A DNA stretch of 64,000 nt from Rhodospirillum sp. (GTDB lineage: Bacteria > Pseudomonadota > Alphaproteobacteria > Rhodospirillales > Rhodospirillaceae): positions 1-64,000 of the forward strand of contig JAIOYK010000010.1 in assembly GCA_021741145.1 (NCBI GenBank). Reading direction: 5' to 3'. Numbering within the stretch: the first letter of the stretch is position 1; each line of letters opens with the position of its first letter. The notes beneath the pieces were generated by a model that searched no databases, was not told the DNA's origin, and worked only from the letters and a program-made list of their open reading frames with translations. Positions 1 to 10,719 of this stretch are shown in pieces. Both the position numbers and the translations under genes were made by a program.

Positions 1-139
1 GGCAAGGCGCGACCTGTTTTCCTATATCGAAGGCGACGATAATCGCCGACGCATCCACTCCGCGATCGGCTACATAACCCCGGAGCAAGCCGAGCTTCAC
101 GCCGTATAAACCCGGGTCCACTTTTTCGGGGAAAGGTCA
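1..139 (+). mobile_element. Right end of an IS3-family insertion sequence
   Basis: The first 139 bases hold the 3' end of a transposase gene, then a terminal segment containing GTCCACTTTTTCGGGG and ending in GGTCA at 139. Ends of this style are typical of IS3-family elements. The boundary at 139 is supported by the next base resuming a serine recombinase gene on the other strand, which the element interrupts. The left end lies outside the window, so the full length and target duplication cannot be seen. Confidence 0.75.
2..109 (+). CDS. IS3-family transposase OrfB, C-terminal 35 residues (partial at window edge)
   Basis: The open frame from base 2 to the TAA at 107-109 reads through RIHSAIGYITPEQAE. 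This is the conserved C-terminus of IS3-family OrfB integrases (usually RRRIHSALGYLTPEQAE), just after the last catalytic Glu region of the DDE/rve domain. The rest of the gene is off the window. OrfB catalyses cut-and-circularise transposition together with OrfA, usually as a frameshift fusion. Nothing is visible that says whether this copy is active. Confidence 0.8.
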   Translation, partial: ARRDLFSYIEGDDNRRRIHSAIGYITPEQAELHAV

Positions 140-256
140 GTTTTCAGTACCATACTTCTGATGGTCGGTGGACATGCGTACGTACTCGGCGGCCCGTTTG
201 AATGGGGTTCCCTCCTCGTTGTGATCCGGCGTTTGCGAGTTCCGCCGTTCAGACAC
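137..256 (-). pseudogene. Serine recombinase N-terminus truncated by the IS insertion
   Basis: From a GTG at 256, with a GGAGG ribosome site 8 bases upstream (265-269), the minus strand encodes 39 residues that include FKRAAEYVRMSTDHQKYGTEN. The stretch AAEYVRMSTDxQ is the N-terminus of resolvase/invertase-type large serine recombinases, and the Ser in RMST is the usual nucleophile. The frame then meets TGA at 139-137, which is the first codon of the insertion sequence. The element therefore ended the gene and supplied its stop. The rest of the recombinase should lie beyond the other end of the element, off the window. Confidence 0.75.
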
Positions 257-479
257 GTGGCAATCCTCCGATCCTGCGTTGGTGTCTCATTAAAATCCAA
301 CTGAGTGTTGGTATCGTGTCAATCATAAATGCTCAAAAAAGTTGGAAAATACTAGAATATCTCGTATTTGGTGTGTGCGACTTGTGGCGAGTTCGCCTTT
401 AAAAAGCTGTTGGAAAGCTGGATCCAGTGGCATCTTCCAACAAGCCATCTTCGCTCGGGAAACAGAATGTTGGAGTCGT

Positions 480-806
480 ATGGAGAATTGAATCAGGGAA
501 TGGCGCAAGGCCTGGGGGCTGACGCTAAAGCAGTTGACGGAGCGGGTCGGTACCAGCAATCAGCAGATCAGCCATTTGGAGAAGGGGCGCCGCCGTTTGT
601 CGCTTGAATGGAGGCAGCGGTTGGCCGACGCACTCGACTGCCATCCATCGGATCTGCTCGTGGATCCTTATCAACCGCGCAACGAGCGGGAGCGGGCTTT
701 GGTCGAGCTGTTCCGTGGGCTCTCGGAAGAGCAGCAGGAGGCCTTACTCCAGGCGACTTTTGCGTTGGCGAAACCAGTGAAGTTCTCAAAAGAGAAAATA
801 GGATAG
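480..806 (+). pseudogene. XRE-type HTH regulator with an in-frame TGA at codon 4
   Basis: The frame encodes a Cro/CI-type helix-turn-helix of about 60 residues (IREWRKAWGLTLKQLTERVG, then TSNQQISHLEKGRRRLS), followed by a short helical tail, about 108 codons in all. The best start is the ATG at 480, with TGGAG just upstream. Codons 1-5 then read Met-Glu-Asn-stop-Ile. Relatives commonly have a basic residue there, so a CGA to TGA change is the simplest explanation. The only in-frame starts after the stop are weak (CTG 519, TTG 534) and would delete the first helix. Either the gene is dead or a shortened protein is made. It is divergent from the recombinase remnant, a common pairing on mobile islands. 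Confidence 0.6.
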
Positions 807-960
807 TTTATCCAAGAAATATTTGGGAAATATATAAAGGATCCCATCTTCTTCAATCAACGCCAGTTTAAGGCCGTATAACATCCCCATAAAGAGTTTT
901 CGGCGATTTTACGGCGGCGGTTGCTTCTCCCATCGCGCCGTTATGGCCCGTGCGCCCATT

Positions 961-987
961 CTCCTTCGAACCCGACAACGAAGGAGG
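961..987 (+). promoter_or_regulatory. Perfect hairpin covering the ribosome site ahead of kdp
   Basis: CTCCTTCG (961-968) and CGAAGGAG (979-986) form an exact 8-bp inverted repeat around a 10-base loop. The 3' arm contains the strong Shine-Dalgarno AAGGAGG (981-987), 5 bases before the ATG of the first kdp-linked ORF. If the hairpin folds in the mRNA, it would hide the ribosome site of the operon's first gene. The repeat is seen directly; a regulatory role is inferred. Confidence 0.5.
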
Positions 988-992
988 ATCTC

Positions 993-1076
993 ATGCTCGA
1001 CGTTCTATATCTGGTACTCGCCGTAGGGGCCTTCGGCCTCTTCGCCGCGGCCGTCCCCGCCCTTGACCGGGCCTGA
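993..1076 (+). CDS. 27-residue membrane peptide leading the kdp operon
   Basis: An ATG follows AAGGAGG by 5 bases and opens a 27-codon frame. It encodes one hydrophobic helix (about residues 4-22: VLYLVLAVGAFGLFAAAV) and a short charged tail ending DRA. Small one-helix ORFs starting MLD are often found just before kdpF in proteobacteria. It ends 12 bases before kdpF. By position it may be a translational leader or a small Kdp-associated membrane peptide. No domain is recognisable. Confidence 0.6.
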   Translation: MLDVLYLVLAVGAFGLFAAAVPALDRA

Positions 1077-1088
1077 GGGGAGGGCGCC

Positions 1089-1178
1089 ATGGACTTCATC
1101 CATATTTCCGGTCTCGTGATCGCGGTGGCGTTGGTGGCCTATCTGGGCTTCGCGCTGCTGCGGCCCGAGAAATTCTGA
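1089..1178 (+). CDS. kdpF: KdpF, small stabilising subunit of the K+ ATPase
   Basis: This 29-residue protein is one transmembrane helix ([19 protein letters not shown]) ending in RPEKF, the hallmark C-terminus of KdpF. KdpF sits in the inner membrane and stabilises the KdpABC complex. The usual length is 25-30 residues, so it is complete. It lies 12 bases after the leader ORF and 13 bases before kdpA. Confidence 0.9.
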   Translation: MDFIHISGLVIAVALVAYLGFALLRPEKF

Positions 1179-1191
1179 CAGAGGCCGCGCC

Positions 1192-2901
1192 ATGCCCATG
1201 ACCGACAGCCTCCAACTCGTCCTCTTCCTCGCCATGATCGCCGCTTCCGCGCCCCTTCTGGGACGCTATATGGCCCGGGTATACGAAGGCAAGGGCACCC
1301 TCCTGACTCCCATTCTCGCGCCCGTGGAGCGGACGCTCTATCGACTAGCCGGCGCCAAGGTCGACAAGGATCAGCATTGGACCACCTACGCGCTGACCCT
1401 GCTGGCCTTCAATCTGGCGGGCTTCCTGCTTCTCTTCGCCATCCTGCGCCTTCAGCACTTGCTGCCATTCAATCCCCAGGACCTCGCGCCCATGGGGACC
1501 CGACTGGCCTTCAACACGGCGGTCAGCTTCGTGACCAACACCAACTGGCAGGCCTATTCGGGCGAGGTCGCGCTGAGCGATTTCAGCCAGATGGTCGGGT
1601 TGACCACCCAAAACTTTCTCTCCGCGGGGACGGGCATGGCGGTGGCCGTCGCCGTCATCCAGGGCTTTTCCCGCCGCTCCGCCCGGGGAATCGGTAACTT
1701 CACCGTCGATCTGGTTCGCGGCGTGCTTTACATCCTCTTGCCCCTGTCCATCGTCCTGGCCCTGTTGCTGGTGGTCCAGGGCGTGCCGCAGACCCTGAGC
1801 CCCTATGTGCACGCGACCACCCTGGAGGGCGGCCGCCAGCTCATCGCCCAGGGACCCGCCGCCAGCCAGATCGCCATCAAGCAACTGGGTACCAACGGGG
1901 GCGGCTTCTTCGGTGTCAATTCCGCCCACCCCTTCGAGAACCCGACGCCGCTCTCCAATCTGCTGGAGATGGTCTCCATCCTGCTGATCCCCGCGGCCTT
2001 CTGCTTCCTCTTCGGTCGCATGGTTGGGGATACCCGGCAGGGCCGGGCGATTTTCGCGGCCATGACCCTGCTGTTCCTCGCCGCCTTCGCGGTCGTGTAC
2101 GCCGCCGAGCACGCGGGGAATCCCCTGATCCCGGCCCTGTCCGTGGACCAGACCGCGGGGAACATGGAAGGCAAGGAGGTCCGTTTCGGTGTCCTGAACT
2201 CCTCCCTCTGGGCGGTGGCCACCACGGCGGCGTCCAACGGCTCGGTGAATGCCATGCACGACAGCTTTACGCCCATGGGTGGCATGGCGCTGTTGTTGCT
2301 CATTCAATTGGGGGAGATCGTCTTTGGTGGGGTGGGCGCCGGGTTCTACGGGATGCTGTTGTTCGTCATCCTGTCGGTCTTCATCGCCGGGTTGATGGTG
2401 GGGCGCACGCCCGAATACCTGGGCAAGAAGATCGAGGCCCGGGAGGTCAAGCTGGGCCTGCTCGCCCTGCTGTCCATGCCGCTCGGCATCCTGATTCTCG
2501 GCGCCCTGTCGACGGTGCCGGCCGCCGGGCTCGCCAGCGTCCAGGACGCCGGTCCCCATGGTCTGACGGAACTGCTCTACGCCTATTCCTCGGCGACCGG
2601 GAACAACGGCTCGGCCTTCGCCGGATTCGGCGCCGACACGCCCTATCAGAACACCATGCTGGGCCTCGCCATGCTGCTCGGGCGCTACGCGGTGATCCTG
2701 CCCATGCTGGCCGTCGCCGGATCCCTGGTCGGCAAGAAAGCCCATGCCGAGACGGCGGGGACCTTCCCGACCCATGGGCCGCTTTTCGTCGGTCTGCTGG
2801 TTGGCGTGATCCTCATCATCGGCGGGCTGACCTTCTTCCCCACCCTGGCGCTCGGTCCGCTGGCCGAACAGTTCGCCATGGTCGGCGGCCACGTCTACTG
2901 A
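1192..2901 (+). CDS. kdpA: KdpA, potassium-binding pore subunit of the K+-transporting ATPase
   Basis: The 569 residues match the usual KdpA length (about 560). KdpA belongs to the superfamily of K+ transporters and carries four degenerate pore loops. The loop motifs are visible in order: [42 protein letters not shown] and [13 protein letters not shown]. About ten hydrophobic segments surround them. KdpA binds K+ from the periplasm with high affinity and passes it to KdpB. The start ATG at 1192 is followed by a second in-frame ATG at 1198; either could be used. Confidence 0.97.
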   Translation: MPMTDSLQLVLFLAMIAASAPLLGRYMARVYEGKGTLLTPILAPVERTLYRLAGAKVDKDQHWTTYALTLLAFNLAGFLLLFAILRLQHLLPFNPQDLAPMGTRLAFNTAVSFVTNTNWQAYSGEVALSDFSQMVGLTTQNFLSAGTGMAVAVAVIQGFSRRSARGIGNFTVDLVRGVLYILLPLSIVLALLLVVQGVPQTLSPYVHATTLEGGRQLIAQGPAASQIAIKQLGTNGGGFFGVNSAHPFENPTPLSNLLEMVSILLIPAAFCFLFGRMVGDTRQGRAIFAAMTLLFLAAFAVVYAAEHAGNPLIPALSVDQTAGNMEGKEVRFGVLNSSLWAVATTAASNGSVNAMHDSFTPMGGMALLLLIQLGEIVFGGVGAGFYGMLLFVILSVFIAGLMVGRTPEYLGKKIEAREVKLGLLALLSMPLGILILGALSTVPAAGLASVQDAGPHGLTELLYAYSSATGNNGSAFAGFGADTPYQNTMLGLAMLLGRYAVILPMLAVAGSLVGKKAHAETAGTFPTHGPLFVGLLVGVILIIGGLTFFPTLALGPLAEQFAMVGGHVY

Positions 2902-2927
2902 TCCCGTTTGAAACGAGAGAAATTCCG

Positions 2928-4997
<2,070 letters not shown>

Positions 4998-5009
4998 GGG
5001 AGAAAATCC

Positions 5010-5579
5010 ATGCTTGCGATCATGTTTCTGCGCCAGGGCGCCCTCTGCCTGGTGTTCACCGCGCTCCTGGGAGTGGCTTACCCTTTGCTTGTGACGGGGG
5101 TCGCCCAGGTGGCCTTTCCGGACCGGGCCAACGGATCGCTGGTCCGGGATGGGGAGGGGCGGGTCATCGGGTCCACCCTGCTGGGGCAATCCTTCACCGG
5201 GGCGGGTTATTTCCACGGCAGGCCCTCCTTCGCCGGAGAGGGATACGACGCGGCTTCCTCGGGTGCCTCCAACCTGGGGCCGACGAGCCGGGATCTGATT
5301 TCGACCGTCGCCGCGCGCGCCGCGGCCGCGCGCGGCGATGGCGGGGCGACGGTGCCCGTGGACCTGGTGACCGCCTCCGGATCCGGGCTGGACCCCCATA
5401 TCTCCCCCCAGTCGGCCACTTTTCAAGTATCCCGGGTCGCCCATGCGCGCGGCCTGCCCGAGGATCGGGTGAGGGATCTGGTGGCCGGGCGAGTGGAGGG
5501 ACGCCAGTTTGGGATTCTTGGCGAGCCCCGGGTCAATGTCCTGGCTCTGAACATGGCCCTGGACAGCTTGGGAAAATGA
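5010..5579 (+). CDS. kdpC: KdpC, accessory subunit of the K+ ATPase
   Basis: The 189-residue protein has one N-terminal membrane helix (about residues 8-30) followed by a periplasmic domain. Conserved KdpC stretches are visible: GQSF near residue 63, YFHGRPS, the ASNLGPTS segment, and GSGLDPHISP. The family usually runs 185-200 residues. KdpC is thought to stabilise the complex and aid nucleotide or K+ affinity. It follows kdpB by 12 bases and precedes kdpD by 37 bases. Confidence 0.95.
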   Translation: MLAIMFLRQGALCLVFTALLGVAYPLLVTGVAQVAFPDRANGSLVRDGEGRVIGSTLLGQSFTGAGYFHGRPSFAGEGYDAASSGASNLGPTSRDLISTVAARAAAARGDGGATVPVDLVTASGSGLDPHISPQSATFQVSRVAHARGLPEDRVRDLVAGRVEGRQFGILGEPRVNVLALNMALDSLGK

Positions 5580-5616
5580 GTCTTCTGTCGAGGCTCGATG
5601 GTCGGAGCGGGAAACC

Positions 5617-8370
5617 ATGGCGGATGAAGACGGCGGGCGTCCCGAACCGGAAGCCTTGCTCAAGGAAGTGCGGAAGGACGGACGGGGACGTCTGAAGATC
5701 TTCCTCGGCGCCGCGCCCGGCGTCGGCAAGACCTACGCCATGCTCCAGGCGGCCCACGAACGGCGCAAGGAGGGACTGGATGTCCTGGTGGCCGTGGTCG
5801 AGACCCATGGCCGTCAAGAGACCGAGGCCCTGGTGCGCGGTCTTCCCGTGCTGCCGCGTAAGCGCATCGGCTATCGGGGGCGGGTGTTCACGGAAATGGA
5901 CCTGGATGCCCTTCTCCAGCGCAAGCCAAAGCTGGTCCTGATCGATGAACTGGCCCACACCAACGTCGGCGGCAGCCGCCATGTGAAGCGCTGGCGGGAC
6001 GTGGAGGAGGTCCTCGGCGCGGGCATCGACGTCTATGCCACTCTCAATATTCAGCACCTGGAGAGCCTGAACGACATCGTCGAGCGCATCGCCAAGGTGC
6101 GTGTCCGTGAGACCCTGCCCGACGCCGTGCTGGAGGTGGCCGACGAGATCGAATTGGTCGACCTGCCGCCCGACGCCCTGGTCCAGCGCCTGGTCGAAGG
6201 CAAGGTCTATGTTCCCGAACAGGCCCGGCGGGCGGCGCGCCATTTCTTCTCGCGGGGGAACCTGACCGCCCTGCGGGAACTGGCCATGCGCACGGCGGCC
6301 GAACGGGTGGACCGGGACATGCTCGATCACATGCGCGCCCATGCCGTGCCCGGCCCCTGGCCCGCCCGGGACCGCCTGATGGTTTGCCTGGATGATGGTT
6401 CGACCGGGCCGGGACTGGTCCGCGCCGCCAAGCGCATGGCCGAGCGGGCTCGCATCCCCTGGATCGCCGTCCACGTGGAAACCCGGTCCGACGATCGACT
6501 GGACGAGGCCTCCCGCGGCCGCCTGGAGGACACCCTTCTCCTGGCCCAACGCCTGGGCGCGGAGGTGGAGACCCTGCGTGGCTCCGGCATGGTGGCGCGG
6601 GATCTGGTGGCCCATGCCCGCGCCCGCAATGTCACCGGCATCCTGGTGGGGCGGACACGGCGCCCGGCCTGGCGGCGTTGGTTTGGGTCTTCGGTGCCCC
6701 ATGGGGTGCTGCGCCTGGGCCGTGACTTCGAGGTTACCGTCACGGGTGTTGACGACGCTTCGCCCAAGGGACCGGTGGTCCGCGCGCCGGAGGGAAACAG
6801 CCACCGCTGGCTGCCCGGTCTGTCCTGGGCCACCGCGGCCGTGGCCCTGGCCGGGGTCGCCGCCTGGTTGGTGGAAAGGATCCTGCCCCTGCCCAACCTG
6901 TCGCTGGTCTTCCTGACCGCGGTGCTGTTCGTGGCCATGCGGCTGGGGCTGTGGCCCGCCCTCTACGCGGTGGGACTCAGCCTGCTGGTCTATAATTTCT
7001 TCTTCACCGTCCCTTTCATGACCTTCACCGTCTATCACCGGGCCGATATCCTGACCCTGATGTTCTTCGTGCTGGTGGCGGTGATCACCGGCAACCTCGC
7101 TGGGCGGGTGCGGGAGCAATTGGTGTCCATCCGTCAGACCGCCCGGCGCACCGCCAACCTCTACGCCTTCAGTCGCAAGGTGGTGGCGGTCGCTAGTCTG
7201 GACGACGTGCTCTGGGCGTCGGTTCATCATGTGGCCTCCACCCTCTCCGCCCGCTCCCTGGTGCTGCTGCCCGGCGGGAAGGGGGGCGTGGACCTCGATA
7301 TCGCGGCGGGGTACCCGCCCGAGGATCATCTGTCGGACACCGACAGGGCGGCGGCGGATTGGGCCTGGAAGAACGAGCGGCCGGCGGGATGGGGGACCGA
7401 TACCCTGCCCGGGGCCGGGTACCTGTTCATGCCCCTGCGCACCGGGCGGGGAATGCTGGGCCTGCTGGGGGTGGCCTTCGAGCGGCCAAGTCGGTCACTG
7501 TCGATGGAGCAACGGAGTCTGCTGGCGGCGGTCGCGGATCAATCGGCCGTGGCCATCGAGCGCTCCCAGCTCTCCCAGGACATCGAGGAGGCGCGCCTGC
7601 TGTCGGAAACGGAAAACCTGCGCTCGGCGCTGTTGTCCTCCCTGTCCCACGACCTGAGGACGCCCCTGGTGTCGATCATCGGCTCGGCCACGACGCTGTC
7701 CGATGTCGGGGAGCGGATTTCCCCGGAGGACCGGCGGTCGCTGGTCGATACCGTGCTGGAGGAAGCCAACCGCCTGAACCGGTTCGTCCAGAACCTGCTG
7801 GACATGACCCGCCTGGGTTACGGCGCCCTGCGCCCCCGCCGGGATTGGACCGACCCCGTGGACGTGGTGGGGCGGGCCGTGCACCGGCTGGGGGATCTGC
7901 TCGCCCCCTTCCAGGTCCGGGTGGACATGGCGCCGGACGCGCCGCTGCTGTTCGTGGATCCGGTGCTGATCGAGCAGGTTCTGGTCAACATCCTGGACAA
8001 CGCGGCCAAGCACTCTCCGGCCGATGGCTTGATCCGGGTCGAGGCGGGGCCGCGCGATGGCTGGTTCCGGATCCTGGTGGAAGACGATGGCCCCGGTATT
8101 CCGCCCGACGAACGCGAATTGGTCTTCGACATGTTTTACCGGGTCAAGGCCCGGGACAGCCGGATCGCGGGGACCGGTCTGGGTCTGTCCATCTGCCGGG
8201 GCTTGGTGGAGGCCCATGGGGGGAGCATCCTGGCCGAGGACGGCCGCGGTCAACGGGGCGCGGCGATCGTCCTGCGCCTGCCCCTCGACCCGCCTCCTTG
8301 TCTTGACGCTTCCGAGACGGAAAGCGAGGACGGGACCGGAAAGATCCCGATGACGGATGGGAGCCCATGA
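5617..8370 (+). CDS. kdpD: KdpD, osmosensitive K+ sensor histidine kinase
   Basis: The 917 residues show the full KdpD layout. The N-terminal KdpD domain has a Walker A (GAAPGVGKTYAML, residues about 31-43) and Walker B (LVLIDELAHTN, about 107-117). A universal-stress-like domain follows (about 250-375), then four membrane helices (about 395-500), a GAF-like region, and the kinase core. The phosphorylated His is residue 678 in SLSHDLRTPL; ATP-binding motifs are NILDNAAKHS, DDGPGIP and GTGLGLSI. It senses low K+ and phosphorylates KdpE. The stop overlaps the kdpE start (ATGA), so the pair is translationally coupled. Confidence 0.96.
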   Translation: MADEDGGRPEPEALLKEVRKDGRGRLKIFLGAAPGVGKTYAMLQAAHERRKEGLDVLVAVVETHGRQETEALVRGLPVLPRKRIGYRGRVFTEMDLDALLQRKPKLVLIDELAHTNVGGSRHVKRWRDVEEVLGAGIDVYATLNIQHLESLNDIVERIAKVRVRETLPDAVLEVADEIELVDLPPDALVQRLVEGKVYVPEQARRAARHFFSRGNLTALRELAMRTAAERVDRDMLDHMRAHAVPGPWPARDRLMVCLDDGSTGPGLVRAAKRMAERARIPWIAVHVETRSDDRLDEASRGRLEDTLLLAQRLGAEVETLRGSGMVARDLVAHARARNVTGILVGRTRRPAWRRWFGSSVPHGVLRLGRDFEVTVTGVDDASPKGPVVRAPEGNSHRWLPGLSWATAAVALAGVAAWLVERILPLPNLSLVFLTAVLFVAMRLGLWPALYAVGLSLLVYNFFFTVPFMTFTVYHRADILTLMFFVLVAVITGNLAGRVREQLVSIRQTARRTANLYAFSRKVVAVASLDDVLWASVHHVASTLSARSLVLLPGGKGGVDLDIAAGYPPEDHLSDTDRAAADWAWKNERPAGWGTDTLPGAGYLFMPLRTGRGMLGLLGVAFERPSRSLSMEQRSLLAAVADQSAVAIERSQLSQDIEEARLLSETENLRSALLSSLSHDLRTPLVSIIGSATTLSDVGERISPEDRRSLVDTVLEEANRLNRFVQNLLDMTRLGYGALRPRRDWTDPVDVVGRAVHRLGDLLAPFQVRVDMAPDAPLLFVDPVLIEQVLVNILDNAAKHSPADGLIRVEAGPRDGWFRILVEDDGPGIPPDERELVFDMFYRVKARDSRIAGTGLGLSICRGLVEAHGGSILAEDGRGQRGAAIVLRLPLDPPPCLDASETESEDGTGKIPMTDGSP

Positions 8371-9071
8371 TGACCCAGGAGCAAAAGACCCGGATCCTGG
8401 TGGTGGACGACGAGGCACAGATCCGCAAGTTCCTGCGCATCAGTCTGTCGGCCCACGGCTACGAGGTGATCGAGGCGGTCCGGGGAGAGGACGCCATCCG
8501 CAAATGTGCCATGGAGCGGCCGGACCTGGTGGTCCTGGACCTGGGGCTACCCGACATGGACGGACAGGCCGTCATCGCCGCCATCCGCGAATGGAGCGCC
8601 GTGCCCATCCTTGTGCTCTCGGTTCGGGCGGGGGAGATGGACAAGGTCGAGGCCCTGGAGAACGGGGCCAATGACTATGTGACCAAGCCCTTTGGCATCG
8701 CCGAACTGATCGCCCGGACCCGGGTCCTGTTGCGCGCCCGGCCGGTGGGGCCCGGAGCGGCGGAGGCGACGGTCTATGAAGAGGGTGGGCTGCGCGTGGA
8801 CTACCCCGGCCGCCGCGTCTGGGTCGACGGGGAAGAGGTCAAGCTGACCCGCAAGGAATTCGACCTGCTGCGCCTGCTGACCCGCGACGCGGGCAAGGTG
8901 CTGACCCACGAGCACCTGCTGGGCGAAGTTTGGGGAAAGGCCTACGTGAAGGAGACCCAATACCTGCGCGTTCACCTGGGCCGCCTGCGCCAGAAGCTTC
9001 GGGACAATCCCAATGCGCCCCGCTTCCTGTGGACCGAGCCCGGCGTGGGATATCGACTTCTCATCGAGTAG
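8367..9071 (+). CDS. kdpE: KdpE, OmpR-family response regulator
   Basis: The 234-residue protein has an N-terminal receiver domain with the acidic pocket (VVDDEA), the phosphorylated Asp near residue 58 (LDLGLPDMDG), and the conserved Lys in VTKPFG. A winged-helix output domain follows, with LTRKEFDLLRLL and a C-terminal GVGYRL. When phosphorylated by KdpD it activates kdp transcription. It overlaps kdpD by 4 bases. Here the regulator genes are downstream in the same transcriptional unit, so the circuit is autoregulatory. Confidence 0.96.
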   Translation: MMTQEQKTRILVVDDEAQIRKFLRISLSAHGYEVIEAVRGEDAIRKCAMERPDLVVLDLGLPDMDGQAVIAAIREWSAVPILVLSVRAGEMDKVEALENGANDYVTKPFGIAELIARTRVLLRARPVGPGAAEATVYEEGGLRVDYPGRRVWVDGEEVKLTRKEFDLLRLLTRDAGKVLTHEHLLGEVWGKAYVKETQYLRVHLGRLRQKLRDNPNAPRFLWTEPGVGYRLLIE

Positions 9072-9082
9072 ACCGGTGATCG

Positions 9083-9589
9083 CTACCGTATCCAGAAATC
9101 GGGTACCAGGAGGATGAAGACAGCGGTGAATTCCAACCGACCCAGCAGCATGGCGAGGGCCAGAAGCCACTTGGCCGGATCCGGAACCGCCGCGAAGGTC
9201 GTGCCGGGTCCCACCAGCGGCCCGAGGCCCGGCCCCGCGTTCGCCATGGCCTGGGCCACCGCCGAAGTCGCTGACAGAAGGTCAAGGTCGAACAGCATCA
9301 GCGCCAGGGACAGCAGGCCCCAGGTCATCAGATACATGAAGAAGAAGGTTCGGACCGAAGAGAGCATGTCGTCGGTGACGTTGCGGCTTCCATACCGGGT
9401 CACGACGACCCGGTGGGGAGAGAGCGTCTGGCGGAACTGACCCATCAGGGTGCGCCCCATGAGCTGCCAGCGAAAAATCTTGATCGCTCCGGACGTCGAA
9501 CCGGCGCAGCCGCCTATGAACATGTGGATAAGGAACATGCCTTGAATAAATGGATGAGTCATGGTGGGGCTCTGAACCGCGTTCGGCAT
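9083..9589 (-). pseudogene. TrkH potassium-uptake protein, C-terminal remnant
   Basis: The 168 codons match the last third of TrkH. The pore-loop motif MFIGGCAGSTSGAIK and the last filter MANAGPGLG are present, with hydrophobic helices between them. TrkH is normally about 480 residues with four pore loops, so roughly 300 N-terminal residues are missing. Nothing similar appears upstream on the same strand. It converges on kdpE with 11 bases between the stops. It cannot form a channel alone, so this is most likely a decayed low-affinity K+ system beside the intact Kdp system. Confidence 0.8.
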
Positions 9590-9948
9590 GTAAAGTTGTT
9601 GTAAAATGTTTATGGGAAAGACACGGGCATGGGGGATATGGAAGGTGGAGGCGAGGGGCTAGTTGGAGGTTGGGCAAGCGCGCCCCGTCCTTCCGGCCCG
9701 TGATGACCCAGGGATTGCCTGTTGTCATTCATTATTCTTGAAAATAGTCGTGTGGGGCGTGACTGATCCGGGGTTGAAGCCGAGATCCCGGCTCTGCGTG
9801 CTGAAGGATAATCATCCGAAGACGGAAGATGGAAGTCAGCGGATTGTGCGTCACGAGTATGGCCTCGGAGTGGAGAAGTTCCGTCAGGTGGATGGGGTCG
9901 TCTTCTTGCATATTGGGGTAAATAGAATTAGGAGACTCCGGATAAAGG
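9590..9948. other. Intergenic region without a convincing gene
   Basis: Between the trkH remnant and the iron locus I find no frame with recognisable similarity or coding character. A 96-codon frame on the minus strand (9732-10022) overlaps the Fur-box-like site and has no recognisable motif. The stretch is more AT-rich than the flanking genes. It probably holds the fecI promoter at its right end and the decayed 5' part of trkH at its left. Confidence 0.5.
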
Positions 9949-9961
9949 TTGTTATTGATAT

Positions 9962-9976
9962 TGCGAGTAACTCTCA
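9962..9976 (+). promoter_or_regulatory. Fur-box-like palindrome ahead of the first fecI
   Basis: TGCGAGT-A-ACTCTCA is a 7-1-7 inverted repeat with one mismatch, close to the Fur consensus half-site TGATAAT. It lies 78 bases before the chosen fecI start. Fur with Fe2+ would be expected to repress the sigma factor here when iron is plentiful. The palindrome is seen; Fur binding is inferred. Confidence 0.5.
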
Positions 9977-10053
9977 CTGTCGGCATTATGGCCCAGACCG
10001 CCCGGAAAGAGGTCCGTGCCATCGGAGCGGGCAGGAAGGTTGAATGTCAGGCC

Positions 10054-10617
10054 ATGGCTCGAAATAAAAGTATGTTGGATCTATTCATGGCCCATCGCGT
10101 GAAGCTTGTTGACTATGCGAGTGATCTCGTCGGCAACCGCGCGCGGGGCGAGGAGGTGGTTCAGGAAGCCTGGTTGCGTTTCTATGGGGCCACGACGCGA
10201 ACCTTATTCGATGAACCGCTCGGATATCTCTATCGCATCGTTCGGAATATTGCGCTCGATGGCCGCAGGAAGCAGGTGCGGGAAGCCCGTTATGGGACGG
10301 ATGTCTATGATACATGTTCCGACACATCCCTTGCAGCGAGCCCGTCTCCCGAGACGGAGGCGATCCATCGTGAACAACTGGCCATTGTTCAGGCGGCCTT
10401 GGCGGAATTGCCGGAGCGGACCCGAGTGGCCTTGGAAATGCACCGCATGGAAGGGTACAAGTTGAAGGAAATCGCGGCGCATTTCGGCATTTCCATTACC
10501 CTGGCCCATTCCTTGATCGCGGAGGGTGTGAACCATTGTCGTCGGCGTTTGGCGAGTTCTAATTCGGGCACGCTTGGGAATTCCGGCGAAAATGGAGCCG
10601 CGCCGTTCGTCCAATGA
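10054..10617 (+). CDS. FecI-family ECF sigma factor, locus 1
   Basis: This 187-residue protein has sigma region 2 (VDYASDLVGNRARGEEVVQEAWLRF, about residues 20-45, then LYRIVRNIALD) and region 4 (LAELPERTRVALEMHRMEGY, KEIAAHFGISITLAHSLI). It directs RNA polymerase to the receptor and transport genes downstream. The frame is open further upstream, but that would overlap the Fur-box-like site, so I start at the ATG at 10054. The anti-sigma/FecR gene follows. The pairing is the classic FecI-FecR surface-signalling system, where a loaded outer-membrane receptor activates the sigma factor. Confidence 0.88.
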   Translation: MARNKSMLDLFMAHRVKLVDYASDLVGNRARGEEVVQEAWLRFYGATTRTLFDEPLGYLYRIVRNIALDGRRKQVREARYGTDVYDTCSDTSLAASPSPETEAIHREQLAIVQAALAELPERTRVALEMHRMEGYKLKEIAAHFGISITLAHSLIAEGVNHCRRRLASSNSGTLGNSGENGAAPFVQ

Positions 10618-10719
10618 ATGATATGGCAATGAATGATATGGACGCCCGTGGCGCTTCCCGATGGGGTGCGACACGGACGACAAACGGCGTGGGGCGGACC
10701 TGTGGCAGCAAAATCTGGG

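Noticed and set aside
1345..2892. A 515-codon open frame antisense to kdpA
   Set aside because: It is opposite kdpA, has biased Gly/Gln/His content typical of antisense frames in GC-rich DNA, and shows no motif.
9732..10022. A 96-codon minus-strand frame upstream of fecI
   Set aside because: It overlaps the Fur-box-like site and shows no motif or ribosome site.
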